Source: Verrucomicrobiales bacterium (GTDB taxonomy: Bacteria; Verrucomicrobiota; Verrucomicrobiia; Verrucomicrobiales; Verrucomicrobiaceae). From it: 13,204 nt of DNA. Positions 1-7,612 of this stretch are shown one piece after another; position 1 is the stretch's first letter; each line of letters opens with the position of its first letter. Location: positions 1 through 13,204 of the forward strand of contig DNXB01000289.1 of the NCBI GenBank assembly GCA_003506995.1. The letters are read 5' to 3'. The translations under genes were made by a program, and so were the position numbers. Below the pieces are notes generated by a model. It was given only the letters and a program-made list of their open reading frames with translations, was not told where the DNA came from and searched no databases.

Positions 1-1
1 G

Positions 2-1192
2 CATGCGCTGCTGTTTTTGCTCCTGGCGTGGATGTTTGCCGGGGACGCGGCCCGCAAGCTGTGGCAGCAGGCCGTCACGCCGCCGAAGGAGAAGGAGGTG
101 ATGCTGTTGTTTCCCGAGCAGCTCATCCCGGAGCCGGTGATGCCGCCCCCTGCCCCGCCGCCACCGCCGAAGAAGGAGGTCTATATCCGCACCTCCCAGA
201 ACGAGACAGCGGCCACGGCGCCCAAGAACGCCCCCTTCATCTCCGACCGCAACACCACCGCCTCCACCATCAAAGCGCCCGCGCCGGATGCCACTGAGCC
301 GATGCCCAGCATGGACGGCCTCAAGCTGCCCACCAAGGACATGGCCGACCGCGATTACAAGGATGGTGAACTCAAGGACGATGCCCGCGCCAAGACACCG
401 GCAGGCCAGGTGGCCATGCTGCAACCCCAGCCGCCCACGCCCCCCTCTCCGCCTTCGATCCTGAAGCCAAAGGATGCCGCCCCGCCGCCGCAGCCCGTCG
501 TGCCTCCACCGCAGAACGTCGCCAAGGCCATTCCGGAATCCACCCCGCTCACCAAGATGATGGAGGAGGCGGACAAGGCGCTCGCCAGCGTGGACAAGAA
601 CCGCCTCACCATCGAGATGAAGAAGGCCGATCCAGCGGCGGAAACGCCACCGCTGCCGCAGATGAAGGTGCCACAGACGCCACCGGCCCGCGAGATCGCC
701 CAGACCCCGCCAGAAACGCCTGAGCAGCCCGTTCCCAAGGCCATCCCCGTGATGGAGGCGGAGCCCGTCACCCGCACCCCCCCGAACCAGGACCCGAACG
801 CCTTCACCCCCTTCACGCGGGTGCAGCAGACGAAGGGCACCATCTCCAACCGTGGCAGCCGGGTTTCCGTGGACGCCGAGGAGTCCCCTAAAGGGCGCTA
901 CATCCGTCAGGTCACCGGCCAGGTGGAAAAGAAATGGCACATCTACCGGGTGCTCCGCCGCGACGGCGTCACCTACGGCAGTCTGGAGATCACCTTTTAC
1001 GTCAACAAGAAGGGCAAGGTCGAGGATCTGAAGGTCGTCAACGACAAGGAGTCCAATCCCATCCTCACCGGCTTCACCCTTCAGGCCATTCGCGACGCTG
1101 AAATCCCGCCGATCCCCGCCGATGTCCTGCCCTCGCTCCCCATGAACGACCAGGAGCGCCTTAAAGTTGAATACAATGTCCTCATTTACTGA
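2..1192 (+). CDS. TonB-like energy transducer, 5' end missing
   Basis: The reading frame is open to the left edge of the window: codons from position 2 read H-A-L-L-F straight into the hydrophobic run LLLAWMFAG, so the true start and part of the N-terminal membrane anchor lie upstream, and the TTG at 17 need not be the start. After this anchor come proline-rich stretches (poly-Pro near 150-170, more at 420-510 and 650-790), as expected of a TonB periplasmic spacer. The last ~100 residues (YIRQVTGQVEKKW to the C-terminus ending NVLIY) look like a TonB C-terminal domain, with the family's variable-strand, F-Y-V-N-x-x-G-x-V pattern. Members carry proton-motive energy from ExbB/ExbD to outer-membrane receptors. 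exbB- and exbD-like genes follow directly, and the exbB start lies inside this gene's 3' end, supporting one operon. The order TonB first, then ExbB and ExbD, is less usual. A TolA-like role is an alternative. Confidence 0.8.
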   Translation, partial: HALLFLLLAWMFAGDAARKLWQQAVTPPKEKEVMLLFPEQLIPEPVMPPPAPPPPPKKEVYIRTSQNETAATAPKNAPFISDRNTTASTIKAPAPDATEPMPSMDGLKLPTKDMADRDYKDGELKDDARAKTPAGQVAMLQPQPPTPPSPPSILKPKDAAPPPQPVVPPPQNVAKAIPESTPLTKMMEEADKALASVDKNRLTIEMKKADPAAETPPLPQMKVPQTPPAREIAQTPPETPEQPVPKAIPVMEAEPVTRTPPNQDPNAFTPFTRVQQTKGTISNRGSRVSVDAEESPKGRYIRQVTGQVEKKWHIYRVLRRDGVTYGSLEITFYVNKKGKVEDLKVVNDKESNPILTGFTLQAIRDAEIPPIPADVLPSLPMNDQERLKVEYNVLIY

Positions 1193-1901
1193 CCTCCTCC
1201 TGCCTGCCTCGCCTCTGCTTGCCATCACTGGACCAGCCAACCCTTCCGGCATCCAGCTCGTCTGGGACTTCCTCGCCACCGGCGGATTCGTCATGGCCCT
1301 GCTCGTTATATGCTCCATGGCCGCCATCACCGCCGCCATCCTCGCCTGGCTGCAATTGCGCGCGCACATCATCATGCCCAACGCCGTCGTCAGCCAGCTT
1401 CGTTCCATCCCCAATTATGCCTTGAAGGGGGACATCCGCCCGCTGCAGGAGTTTTTGGATCGTGATGGCTCCATGCTCTCCCGCCTCGGTGCCATGGCCA
1501 TCAGCGGTGCCTTCACCAGCAAGCAGGAATGCCACGCTGCCTGCGAGATCAAGGCCCGCGAGGAAATCCACCGTCTGGAAGGCGGCATCCCGTTGCTGGA
1601 GGTCATGGTCACCGTTGCTCCCCTGCTCGGCCTGCTCGGCACCACTGCGGGCCTCGTCGGTATGTTTTCCGCTTTCGGCGTCGGTGGCGAGGACGGGCCG
1701 GACACGGCCATCATCGCCCACGAAATTGGTGTCGCCCTGCGCTGCACCATCGCCGGCCTGTTTGTCGCCGTGCCCTCCGTCCTCCTGCACACCTACTTCG
1801 TGCGCCGGCTCGACGCCCTCGCCGTGCGCGTCGAGTCCGTCATGCAGGAGACCATCCAGCACTTCTACCAGCACTTCGAGGTGCAGCGCCCCGCCGCCTG
1901 A
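1176..1901 (+). CDS. exbB: ExbB/TolQ/MotA-family proton channel subunit
   Basis: The protein has 241 residues from the ATG at 1176. Three membrane helices are visible at about residues 37-60, 141-165 and 187-208. The second contains the family hallmark run APLLGLLGTTAGLVGMF, and the third carries the conserved alternation of Gly, Ala and small residues with VAVP. ExbB forms the pentameric inner-membrane channel that, with ExbD, uses proton flow to drive TonB or Tol proteins. The gene overlaps the 3' end of the TonB-like gene by 17 bp. Start choice is uncertain: AGGAG at 1152-1156 lies 10 nt before a TTG at 1167 but 19 nt before the ATG at 1176, so a start at the TTG (three extra residues) is possible. 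exbD follows after 18 bp. The family is clear; TolQ versus ExbB cannot be settled from sequence alone, although the proline-rich TonB-like partner favours ExbB. Confidence 0.88.
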   Translation: MSSFTDLLLPASPLLAITGPANPSGIQLVWDFLATGGFVMALLVICSMAAITAAILAWLQLRAHIIMPNAVVSQLRSIPNYALKGDIRPLQEFLDRDGSMLSRLGAMAISGAFTSKQECHAACEIKAREEIHRLEGGIPLLEVMVTVAPLLGLLGTTAGLVGMFSAFGVGGEDGPDTAIIAHEIGVALRCTIAGLFVAVPSVLLHTYFVRRLDALAVRVESVMQETIQHFYQHFEVQRPAA

Positions 1902-1919
1902 TTCACCGCCCGCATTCTC

Positions 1920-2339
1920 ATGAATCTGCGTCCCCGCCGCCGTCCGGTGCCCACCATCCCCATCGTGTCGCTCATCGACATCATGGTCATCCTGCTGATC
2001 TTTTTCGTCGCCACCACCACCTTCAAAAAGGACAAGACCCAGGTCAAAATCACCCTGCCCGAGTCCAAGTCCCTCGGCGGCGCCTCCGAGTCACCCGCCT
2101 CACGCGTGCCCATCAGCATCACCAAGGAGCAGAAAATCTTCCTCGACGGCCAGCCCGTCGAACTCGACAAGCTAGCCATCGCCATCACCTCCCTCAAAGA
2201 GGCCAGGCCCGCCATGAAGCTCGAACTGGAGGCCGACACCACCGCCGCCCTCGGCGTCCTCGTCAAAGTCTGGGACGCCCTCCGCGATGCCGGCTTCAGC
2301 ATCAACGACGTGCCCGCCCGGATTCAACGGGCGAATTGA
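1920..2339 (+). CDS. exbD: ExbD/TolR-family biopolymer transport protein
   Basis: This 139-residue protein is the usual size for ExbD. A short basic cytoplasmic N-terminus (MNLRPRRRP) precedes one membrane helix at about residues 14-33, with the sequence VSLIDIMVILLIFFVAT. The Asp at residue 20 corresponds to the essential proton-carrying Asp in the ExbD/TolR helix. The rest is a periplasmic domain with the expected pattern of hydrophobic strands, including ISITKEQKIFLDGQPV, typical of the family's 'I.I...G.I.ldG' strand pair. It starts 18 bp after exbB and has no visible Shine-Dalgarno sequence, in keeping with much of this window. With its two upstream neighbours it completes a TonB-ExbB-ExbD type energy-coupling unit. 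It is convergent with the peroxidase gene downstream. Confidence 0.88.
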   Translation: MNLRPRRRPVPTIPIVSLIDIMVILLIFFVATTTFKKDKTQVKITLPESKSLGGASESPASRVPISITKEQKIFLDGQPVELDKLAIAITSLKEARPAMKLELEADTTAALGVLVKVWDALRDAGFSINDVPARIQRAN

Positions 2340-2369
2340 AGACCGCGAGACTTGCGGAAAACGCGGCTG

Positions 2370-2403
2370 GGTCGCGAACAAAATCTGGTCGCGAACAAAA
2401 TCT
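2370..2403. repeat. Exact tandem duplication, 2 x 17 bp
   Basis: The 17-mer GGTCGCGAACAAAATCT occurs twice with no gap, at 2370-2386 and 2387-2403, in the non-coding gap between exbD and the convergent peroxidase gene. It contains no open frame of note. It may be a slippage duplication or a paired protein-binding site; the sequence alone does not decide. Confidence 0.9.
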
Positions 2404-2444
2404 CGCAATCGTCCTGTGTGGAAGAAAGACGGCCTTCTGAAAAT

Positions 2445-2476
2445 CAATCAGCCGGGCGTTTCGGCCCGGCTGATTG
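2445..2476 (-). terminator. Hairpin terminator between convergent genes
   Basis: A perfect 13-bp stem (2445-2457 paired with 2464-2476, core CAATCAGCCGGGC) closes a 6-nt loop. Read on the - strand the stem is followed by ATTTTC, a modest U tract, 24 nt beyond the stop codon of the peroxidase gene, so it fits an intrinsic terminator for that gene. On the + strand the following bases (CTTGAATG) are poor in T, so termination of the exbD transcript would be weaker, although the stem could serve both directions. Confidence 0.75.
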
Positions 2477-2499
2477 CTTGAATGACACTCTCTTCTTGG

Positions 2500-3522
2500 T
2501 CAGGCTTTCGGCGTGTCGGGCGTGCTTTCAGGCAGCTTCGGCACCTTGATGTATTCGGTGGGAAGATCACCCTTGAGCGACTTGAGGAAGGTGACGATGG
2601 AAGAGGTCTCCTCGTCGGTGAGCTGCTTGCCGAGCTGGAATTCGGCCATCTTCTGGACCATCTCGTCGAGCGTTTTGACGGAACCGTCGTGGAGATAGGG
2701 ACTGGTCTCGGTGATGTTGCGCAGGCTGGGGACTTTGAAGAAGAATTTCTCACCGTCGTTCTTGGTCACATCGGCACGGCCATTGTCTTTGAGATCAGGC
2801 CAGCCCTTCACGAGGCCGAGCTTCTGATACATCATGCCGCCGACGCCGGGGCCGTTGTGGCAGGTGACGCAGCCGACTTTGGCGAAGGTGGCGAAGCCTT
2901 TCTTCTCCTCGGCGGAGAGCGCGTCTTTGTTGCCCTTGAGGAAAACATCCCATTTGCCGGGGGTGAGCAGCCCGCGCTCGAACGCGCCGACGGCCTTGCC
3001 GAAGTTGTCATAAGTGATGGGGTCGGCCTCGCCGGGGAAGGCGGCTTTGAAGCCTTCGACGTAGCCGGGCATGCTCTTGAGCACTTTCACCACGAAGTCG
3101 GCGCTGGGCATGCCCATTTCGACGGGATTGAGCACGGGGCCTTTGGCCTGGGCTTCGACCGTGGGCTCACGACCGTCCCAGAACTGGGCGATGTGGATGG
3201 CGGCGTTGTAGGTGGAGGGAGAGCTGCGTCCGCCGAGCTTGCCTTCGTGGCCGGGGGAGAAGGGCAGGTTGTCCTGGCCGTACTTGTCGAGCATGTGGCA
3301 GGAGTTGCAGGAGAGCTTCTCGCCTTTAGAGATGCGGTTCTCATAATAGAGCTGACGTCCGAGATTGATCTTCGCTTCGGTGAGTTCGTTGTCAGGCGAG
3401 GGAGCCTGGGCGGGCAGAGGCTGAAACATCGGGAGGAAGGCCTCGGAGAGATCGGCCTGCGCGAAAGCGGAGGCGGTGCTCAATCCGGCAACGAGGGCGA
3501 GGATGCGGGTGGTGGTGTGCAT
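2500..3522 (-). CDS. Di-heme cytochrome c peroxidase (CcpA/MauG family), exported
   Basis: The protein has 340 residues from the ATG at 3522; the open frame runs 19 codons further up, but only this Met gives a clean signal peptide (MHTTTRILALVAGLSTASAFA). Two heme c attachment motifs are present, CNSCH at about residues 72-76 and CVTCH at about 218-222, the spacing of di-heme peroxidases. Between them is the family signature FWDGR followed by VEAQAKGPVLNPVEMGM. Near the C-terminus TETSPYLHDGSVKTLDEMV matches the conserved second-domain segment. Members reduce hydrogen peroxide to water in the periplasm with electrons from small cytochromes or cupredoxins; MauG-like relatives oxidise protein side chains instead. 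The match to the ccp signature favours a peroxidase, but relatives of unknown substrate are common in this group. The gene stands alone, convergent with exbD and divergent from the beta-helix gene, with a hairpin terminator downstream. Confidence 0.9.
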   Translation of the reverse strand: MHTTTRILALVAGLSTASAFAQADLSEAFLPMFQPLPAQAPSPDNELTEAKINLGRQLYYENRISKGEKLSCNSCHMLDKYGQDNLPFSPGHEGKLGGRSSPSTYNAAIHIAQFWDGREPTVEAQAKGPVLNPVEMGMPSADFVVKVLKSMPGYVEGFKAAFPGEADPITYDNFGKAVGAFERGLLTPGKWDVFLKGNKDALSAEEKKGFATFAKVGCVTCHNGPGVGGMMYQKLGLVKGWPDLKDNGRADVTKNDGEKFFFKVPSLRNITETSPYLHDGSVKTLDEMVQKMAEFQLGKQLTDEETSSIVTFLKSLKGDLPTEYIKVPKLPESTPDTPKA

Positions 3523-3623
3523 GGAGGTGGGGAGAACGGGAACGTGGTCGTTACGTCGTGTGGATGAGCTTGGTTTCAAGTGATTGCGCTGTGAGACAAC
3601 TTCTCAAACAAACGAGTCTGCGG

Positions 3624-3652
3624 TTGACGTAATCCAGCGCTCCTGAATACGC
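3624..3652 (+). promoter_or_regulatory. Candidate promoter for the beta-helix gene
   Basis: TTGACG at 3624-3629 is a good -35 match. A 16- to 17-bp spacer leads to AATACG/ATACGC near 3646-3652, a poor -10. A start site 6-8 nt further on would fall at or next to the ATG at 3660, implying a very short or absent leader, consistent with the lack of a Shine-Dalgarno sequence. The weak -10 keeps this tentative. Confidence 0.3.
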
Positions 3653-3659
3653 TCCGCTC

Positions 3660-5033
3660 ATGCTTCGAAAAAACATACTATTCTTGCTCTCCGCCGCCAC
3701 AATCTGCTCGGCCCAGCAGCCGGTGGGCGATGGCAAAGCGGATGACACGGCGGCGATTCAACATCTGATCGACACGGCAGGCAGCGTGAAACTGGCGAAG
3801 GGCAGCTACCGGCTGACGAAAACACTGACCGTGAACCTGACGACGACCGGCTTCGCGGCGCTGAGCGGCGACGGAACGGTCCGACTCGTGATGACCGCCG
3901 CCGGACCGGCGCTGCATTTCATCGGCACGCATGAGGGCTCGGCCGCGCCGAGAACTTTCAAGCCGGAAGTGTGGGCCAACGAGCGCACGCCGATGGTGGA
4001 CGGCATCGAAATCGTCGGCGCGCATGCCGAGGCGGATGGCATCGAGGCCACAGGCACCATGCAGATCACGCTGAGCCGCGTGGTCGTGCGCGAGTGCCGC
4101 CACGCGGTGCATCTGACAAAACGAAACCGCAACGTGCTGATCTCCGCCTGCCATTTCTACCACAACACCGGCGTGGGCGTGTTTTATGACGATGTGAACC
4201 TGCACCAGTCGAACATCGTGGGCAGCCACATCAGCTACAACGGCGGTGGCGGCGTGGTTTCACGCGGCGGCAACGTGCGCAACCTGCACATCGGCACCTG
4301 TGACATCGAGGGCAATCACGCCGCCGAAGGGCCGCCGAGCGCGAACATCGAGCTCGACTCACGCGGCGGCTCCATCGGCGAGGTGGCCGTGACCGGCTGC
4401 ACCATCCAGCACACGAACAAATCGCCGGATTCGGCGAACATCCGCATCATCGGCTCCGGCAAGGATGAATCTCTGCTGCGCCGCGTCGGACGCGAGCACA
4501 CACGCGAGGGCAACGTGACCATCAGCGCGAATGTCTTCAGCGACGTGCAGGTGAACATCGAGATTCGCCACGCTCGCGGCGTGGTTATCACGGGCAACAC
4601 GTTCTGGGAAGGCTTCCAGCACGATCTGCTCGTCGAGGACAGCGAGAACATCGTCGTCACCGGCAACAACTTTGACCGCAACCCGCGCTACCTCGTGAAC
4701 GGCTTCGACAACGCCGAGAAAAACGGCCTCGTCTTCCTCCGCTGCGCGGACAGCATCATCAGCGGCAACCTCATCTCCGGCGTGTGGAAAAAACGCGCCG
4801 CCCTGGACATCGAGTCCGGCAACCGCCTGCAAATCAGCAACAACAGCGTGCTCGACAGCGACGGCGTGGGCATCCGCCTGGAAAAAGTCACCAACAGCAT
4901 GATCAACGGCAACATCATTCGCGACGACCGTGCGGCGGACCAGCGCAGCAAGGAGCCGTCCATGGTCTTCATCGGCGGCAAGGCGAACGTCATTGGGCAG
5001 AACGTCATCGGCAACAAGCAGGAGGCGAGGTGA
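3660..5033 (+). CDS. Exported right-handed parallel beta-helix protein
   Basis: This 457-residue protein opens with a signal peptide (MLRKNILFLLSAATICSAQ), then VGDGKADDTAAIQHLID, the opening motif of pectate-lyase-superfamily / GH28-like beta-helix proteins, whose first coil caps the solenoid. From about residue 105 to 450 it is made of irregular coils of 20-25 residues with turn Asn residues and G-N-x-F/I patterns (for example VVITGNTFWEGF, IVVTGNNFD, SIISGNLISGV, LQISNNSVLDSDGVGIRLE, SMINGNIIRDD), typical of PbH1 repeats. Such folds occur in polysaccharide lyases, hydrolases, epimerases and surface proteins; I see no catalytic signature that fixes the activity. It is likely exported to the periplasm or beyond. 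The gene is alone: divergent from the peroxidase, with a repeat-filled gap downstream. The fold call is firm; the substrate is unknown. Confidence 0.85.
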   Translation: MLRKNILFLLSAATICSAQQPVGDGKADDTAAIQHLIDTAGSVKLAKGSYRLTKTLTVNLTTTGFAALSGDGTVRLVMTAAGPALHFIGTHEGSAAPRTFKPEVWANERTPMVDGIEIVGAHAEADGIEATGTMQITLSRVVVRECRHAVHLTKRNRNVLISACHFYHNTGVGVFYDDVNLHQSNIVGSHISYNGGGGVVSRGGNVRNLHIGTCDIEGNHAAEGPPSANIELDSRGGSIGEVAVTGCTIQHTNKSPDSANIRIIGSGKDESLLRRVGREHTREGNVTISANVFSDVQVNIEIRHARGVVITGNTFWEGFQHDLLVEDSENIVVTGNNFDRNPRYLVNGFDNAEKNGLVFLRCADSIISGNLISGVWKKRAALDIESGNRLQISNNSVLDSDGVGIRLEKVTNSMINGNIIRDDRAADQRSKEPSMVFIGGKANVIGQNVIGNKQEAR

Positions 5034-5042
5034 AGACGAAGA

Positions 5043-5140
5043 TGGGTTAGAGGTTATGAGTTATTGAAGGGTCGAGCCAGCCTTTATCTGCCCTCCTCAA
5101 CTCATAACTCATAACTCATAACCCCGTAACTCCCAACCCA
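5043..5140. repeat. Gap-filling inverted repeat
   Basis: The 108-bp gap between two + strand genes is built around an imperfect inverted repeat. Outer arms pair 5043-5048 with 5135-5140 (TGGGTT/AACCCA). Main arms pair 5052-5064 with 5111-5123 (GGTTATGAGTTAT and its exact complement). An inner AGGG/CCCT pair lies near 5068-5071 and 5091-5094. The right arm holds extra copies of a 7-bp unit. It could act as a mobile intergenic repeat (REP/MITE-like), an mRNA-stabilising or terminating hairpin, or a regulatory site. Confidence 0.7.
5099..5122. repeat. Heptamer tandem repeat (CTCATAA, ~3.4 copies)
   Basis: The unit CTCATAA is repeated three times without error at 5101-5121, and period-7 identity extends from 5099 to 5122. 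One and a half inverted copies lie at 5052-5064. It ends 19 bp before the permease start codon. The length is too short and the unit too small for a CRISPR array. Confidence 0.9.
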
Positions 5141-5141
5141 C

Positions 5142-6863
5142 ATGACCGTCGCCCGTGCCACCACTCTGCTCGCGAGCGCCCATTGGCGCATGCTGCTGCA
5201 CAAGGCGCGGTTCGGACTGCGTGAGAACCGGCTGCTGAGCTTCACTGTGGGCCTGTTTCTCGTGCTGTATGGCTTCGCGGCTTATTTCCTCGTGGCGCGG
5301 GGGCTGGAGTTCATCGTGAAACTGCCGCTGGTCGGCCCGCTGCTGACGGAGCGGCTGGTGTTCCTGCTGTTTTTCTTCTTCTTCATCATGCTGGTCATCT
5401 CGAACGCCACGATCACCGGCATGGGCCTGTTTCGCCGTCGCGAGATGGAGTGGCAGATCGCGCTCCCGCTGCCACCACGCAGCCTGGTGCTGTGGAAGAC
5501 GCTGGAAGGCATGCTGCTGGCCAGTTGGGGCCTGCTGCTGCTCAGCGCGCCGATCCTGATGGCCCTGGCACGGGTGTATGAGGCCGATTCACGCTTCATG
5601 CTCGCCGTTTTGCCAGCCCTGCTGTCGCTGGTGACGATCGCGGCCAATGTCTCGACCTGGCTCTTGATCGCGCTGGCACGCTGGGCGCGGCGCTGGATGT
5701 GGAAGCCGCTGGCGCTGGTTCTGGCCCTGCTGCTGGTGCGCACGCTGCCGGTCTGGCAGTCGAGCTTTGAAACCATCAACGCGGGAGATCTGACCGAGAG
5801 CCTGAACCAGATCCTGCGCCACACGGAAATCTGCATGCACCCGCTGCTGCCCAGCACCTGGGTGGCGGAGACCATCCAGGCCGCCGGACGCGGGATTCGC
5901 GAGAGAGCGCTGTTTTTCAACCTGGTGCTGCTGGCGCACGCGCTGCTGAGCATCGTCATCACGGCGCGGATCGCGGGCTCGCAGTTTTACCCTGCGTGGA
6001 ACCGAGTCATGAGCGCGGCCCCCGGCGTGGACTCAAGCGCGAAACGGCCCGAGTTTCGCGCACGGCCGGGAAGGCTGGCGGAATGGCTGCGGCGTGTGCT
6101 GGCGCTGGACCGCGCCTCCTTTGCGCTGCTGGTGAAGGAGGTGCGGACGTTTGTGCGCGAGCCGGTGCAGTGGGGGCAGACGGCGGTCATCTTCGGCCTG
6201 TTGCTGATGTATTCCATGAACCTGCGCAAGCTGGGCTATGACCTGCAAAGCCCCTTCTGGATCGCGGTGGTGAGCCATTTGAACCTGCTGGTCTGCTGCC
6301 TGGCGCTGTCCACGCTCACGACGCGCTTCATTTATCCGCAGTTCAGCCTGGAAGGCCGACGCATGTGGATTTTGGGCCTGTCGCCCGTGCCGCTGCACCG
6401 CGTGCTCGGCTTGAAGCTGCGGCTGAGCGCCAGCGTGCTCGCGCTCATCATGGTGGCGCTCGTCATCGTTTCCGGCGTTTCCCTGGCGCTGCCATGGCGG
6501 CGCATCTGGTTCTTCAGCGCCTCGATTTTGATGCTGAGCTACGGCCTGACGTCGCTGGCGCTGTCACTCGGGGCACTGGTGCCGAATTTTCGTGAATCCA
6601 ACCCCGCGCGCATCGTGTCCGGCTTCGGCGGCACCGTCTGCCTGATCGCCAGCTTCGTTTACATCGTGTGCGGCACGGCGGTGCTGTTGCTCCCCTCCTG
6701 GCAGCATCTGCGGCAGGATGCGGCTGCTGGGCTGGAACATGACTGGCGGCTGGAACTGCTGAGTCTGGGCGGACTGGCTGTGTTGACTGTGGCTTTTGGA
6801 GGTCTCCCGTATCTTTTTGCCAAAAGGAGGACGAAAAATCTGGAATATTTAAGACATCTATAG
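5142..6863 (+). CDS. ABC-2-like transporter permease, multi-spanning
   Basis: This 573-residue protein has about 11-12 hydrophobic segments (for example near residues 32-52, 70-92, 115-140, 150-175, 185-203, 262-285, 345-363, 370-395, 425-447, 455-475, 490-520 and 540-562). Segment pattern and length recall the family of large putative ABC-2-type permeases. The loop after the second helix reads LFRRREMEWQIALPLPPRSLVLWK and a similar loop later reads FSLEGRRMWILGLSPVPLHRVLGLK. These two related 'substrate-loop' motifs precede a helix in each half and suggest an internal duplication. FREsNPARI near residue 490 is another conserved-looking site. No ATP-binding protein is encoded next to it in the window, so any ATPase partner would be elsewhere or absent. 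Two small tail-anchored proteins follow within 7 and 34 bp, probably in the same operon. The substrate is unknown. Confidence 0.7.
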   Translation: MTVARATTLLASAHWRMLLHKARFGLRENRLLSFTVGLFLVLYGFAAYFLVARGLEFIVKLPLVGPLLTERLVFLLFFFFFIMLVISNATITGMGLFRRREMEWQIALPLPPRSLVLWKTLEGMLLASWGLLLLSAPILMALARVYEADSRFMLAVLPALLSLVTIAANVSTWLLIALARWARRWMWKPLALVLALLLVRTLPVWQSSFETINAGDLTESLNQILRHTEICMHPLLPSTWVAETIQAAGRGIRERALFFNLVLLAHALLSIVITARIAGSQFYPAWNRVMSAAPGVDSSAKRPEFRARPGRLAEWLRRVLALDRASFALLVKEVRTFVREPVQWGQTAVIFGLLLMYSMNLRKLGYDLQSPFWIAVVSHLNLLVCCLALSTLTTRFIYPQFSLEGRRMWILGLSPVPLHRVLGLKLRLSASVLALIMVALVIVSGVSLALPWRRIWFFSASILMLSYGLTSLALSLGALVPNFRESNPARIVSGFGGTVCLIASFVYIVCGTAVLLLPSWQHLRQDAAAGLEHDWRLELLSLGGLAVLTVAFGGLPYLFAKRRTKNLEYLRHL

Positions 6864-6864
6864 T
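6859..6864 (+). promoter_or_regulatory. Possible -10 element before the coiled-coil gene
   Basis: TATAGT at 6859-6864 overlaps the permease stop codon inside an unusually AT-rich stretch (about 6836-6900). It would place a transcript start at about 6871, right at the next ATG. No convincing -35 is seen 16-18 bp upstream, so this is only a candidate internal promoter. Confidence 0.25.
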
Positions 6865-6870
6865 ATTTCA

Positions 6871-7578
6871 ATGCTGAAAATAATTTCCAGCACTCCCATG
6901 ATCACTCGCAAAGCACCCGCCACGGCGTCCGCGCCCGGTCACATTGAGGAAAATCTCCTCGTCTTCGAAGAAGCCCCCGAATTCATGGACGGACACGCGG
7001 TCTCAGCCTCTCTGGAAAATGTGGATCTCAAGGTCAAGGCCGCGCAGGAGCAGCTCATCCAGCTCCGCCACCAACAGGAGGAAATCGAGCGCCAAAAGCA
7101 GCATCTGGAGGCGCTGCGCATCAAGCAGGAGCGCTTTGTGGCCGGCAAACGCGATCTTCTCGAAAAAATCGGCCGCGCCAACGGCCATGTCGAACGCGAG
7201 CTCTACGACGCCCAGAAGCGCGTGGAGGAACTGGGCCTCACCTACGACGAGTTTCGCCGTCACATCGACATCCTGAAATCACTCCAGCCGGAAAAATGGC
7301 ACCGCACGCAGGTGGACCAGGAGCTCGACAACGCGCTCGTCGCCATTGAGGACGCTGAAAACGACTTTGCCAAGGGCATGCGCCGCCTGCATGCCATGAC
7401 GCCGCCGGAATCGGCCACCAGCGCCATCACGCTGGACGATGCGGACGCTCCTGTGCTCTCCAATATGAACGGCAGTGCCGATGATCTCTCCACCTGGATG
7501 CGCCGTGGCTTTGCCTTCACGCTGCCGCTGATGGCCACGGTGTTCATCGCCATCGTGCTGATCCGCCTCATGTTCTGA
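6871..7578 (+). CDS. Uncharacterised coiled-coil protein with C-terminal membrane anchor
   Basis: The 235-residue protein is not recognised. Residues about 47-137 are rich in Gln, Glu, Lys and Leu with a heptad-like spacing (LKVKAAQEQLIQLRHQQEEIERQKQHLEALRIKQ in short), predicting a long coiled coil. A second helical stretch runs at about 145-175, then an acidic, Ser/Thr/Ala linker (about 178-205), and finally one membrane helix at about 213-233 that ends the chain two residues later, so it is tail-anchored. There is no signal peptide, so the coiled coil is probably cytoplasmic. The start could be ATG 6871 (7 bp after the permease stop) or ATG 6898 (residue 10); neither has a Shine-Dalgarno sequence. 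Position between a permease and another small tail-anchored protein suggests a shared membrane complex, for example a scaffold or adaptor; that is inference only. Confidence 0.75.
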   Translation: MLKIISSTPMITRKAPATASAPGHIEENLLVFEEAPEFMDGHAVSASLENVDLKVKAAQEQLIQLRHQQEEIERQKQHLEALRIKQERFVAGKRDLLEKIGRANGHVERELYDAQKRVEELGLTYDEFRRHIDILKSLQPEKWHRTQVDQELDNALVAIEDAENDFAKGMRRLHAMTPPESATSAITLDDADAPVLSNMNGSADDLSTWMRRGFAFTLPLMATVFIAIVLIRLMF

Positions 7579-7612
7579 TTTTTCTCCGGCTAACCTCTCA
7601 CCCACCGCATTT

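Noticed and set aside
1182..1874. 230-codon - strand frame opposite exbB
   Set aside because: It is antisense to a clear ExbB family gene; the Gly/Asp/Glu/His-rich composition is a shadow.
2482..3567. 361-codon + strand frame opposite the peroxidase
   Set aside because: It is complementary to the di-heme peroxidase; Gly/Glu/Val-rich with no domain.
5099..5122. CRISPR-like or iteron origin
   Set aside because: Seven-bp units without spacers, only three copies, and no replication initiator gene nearby.
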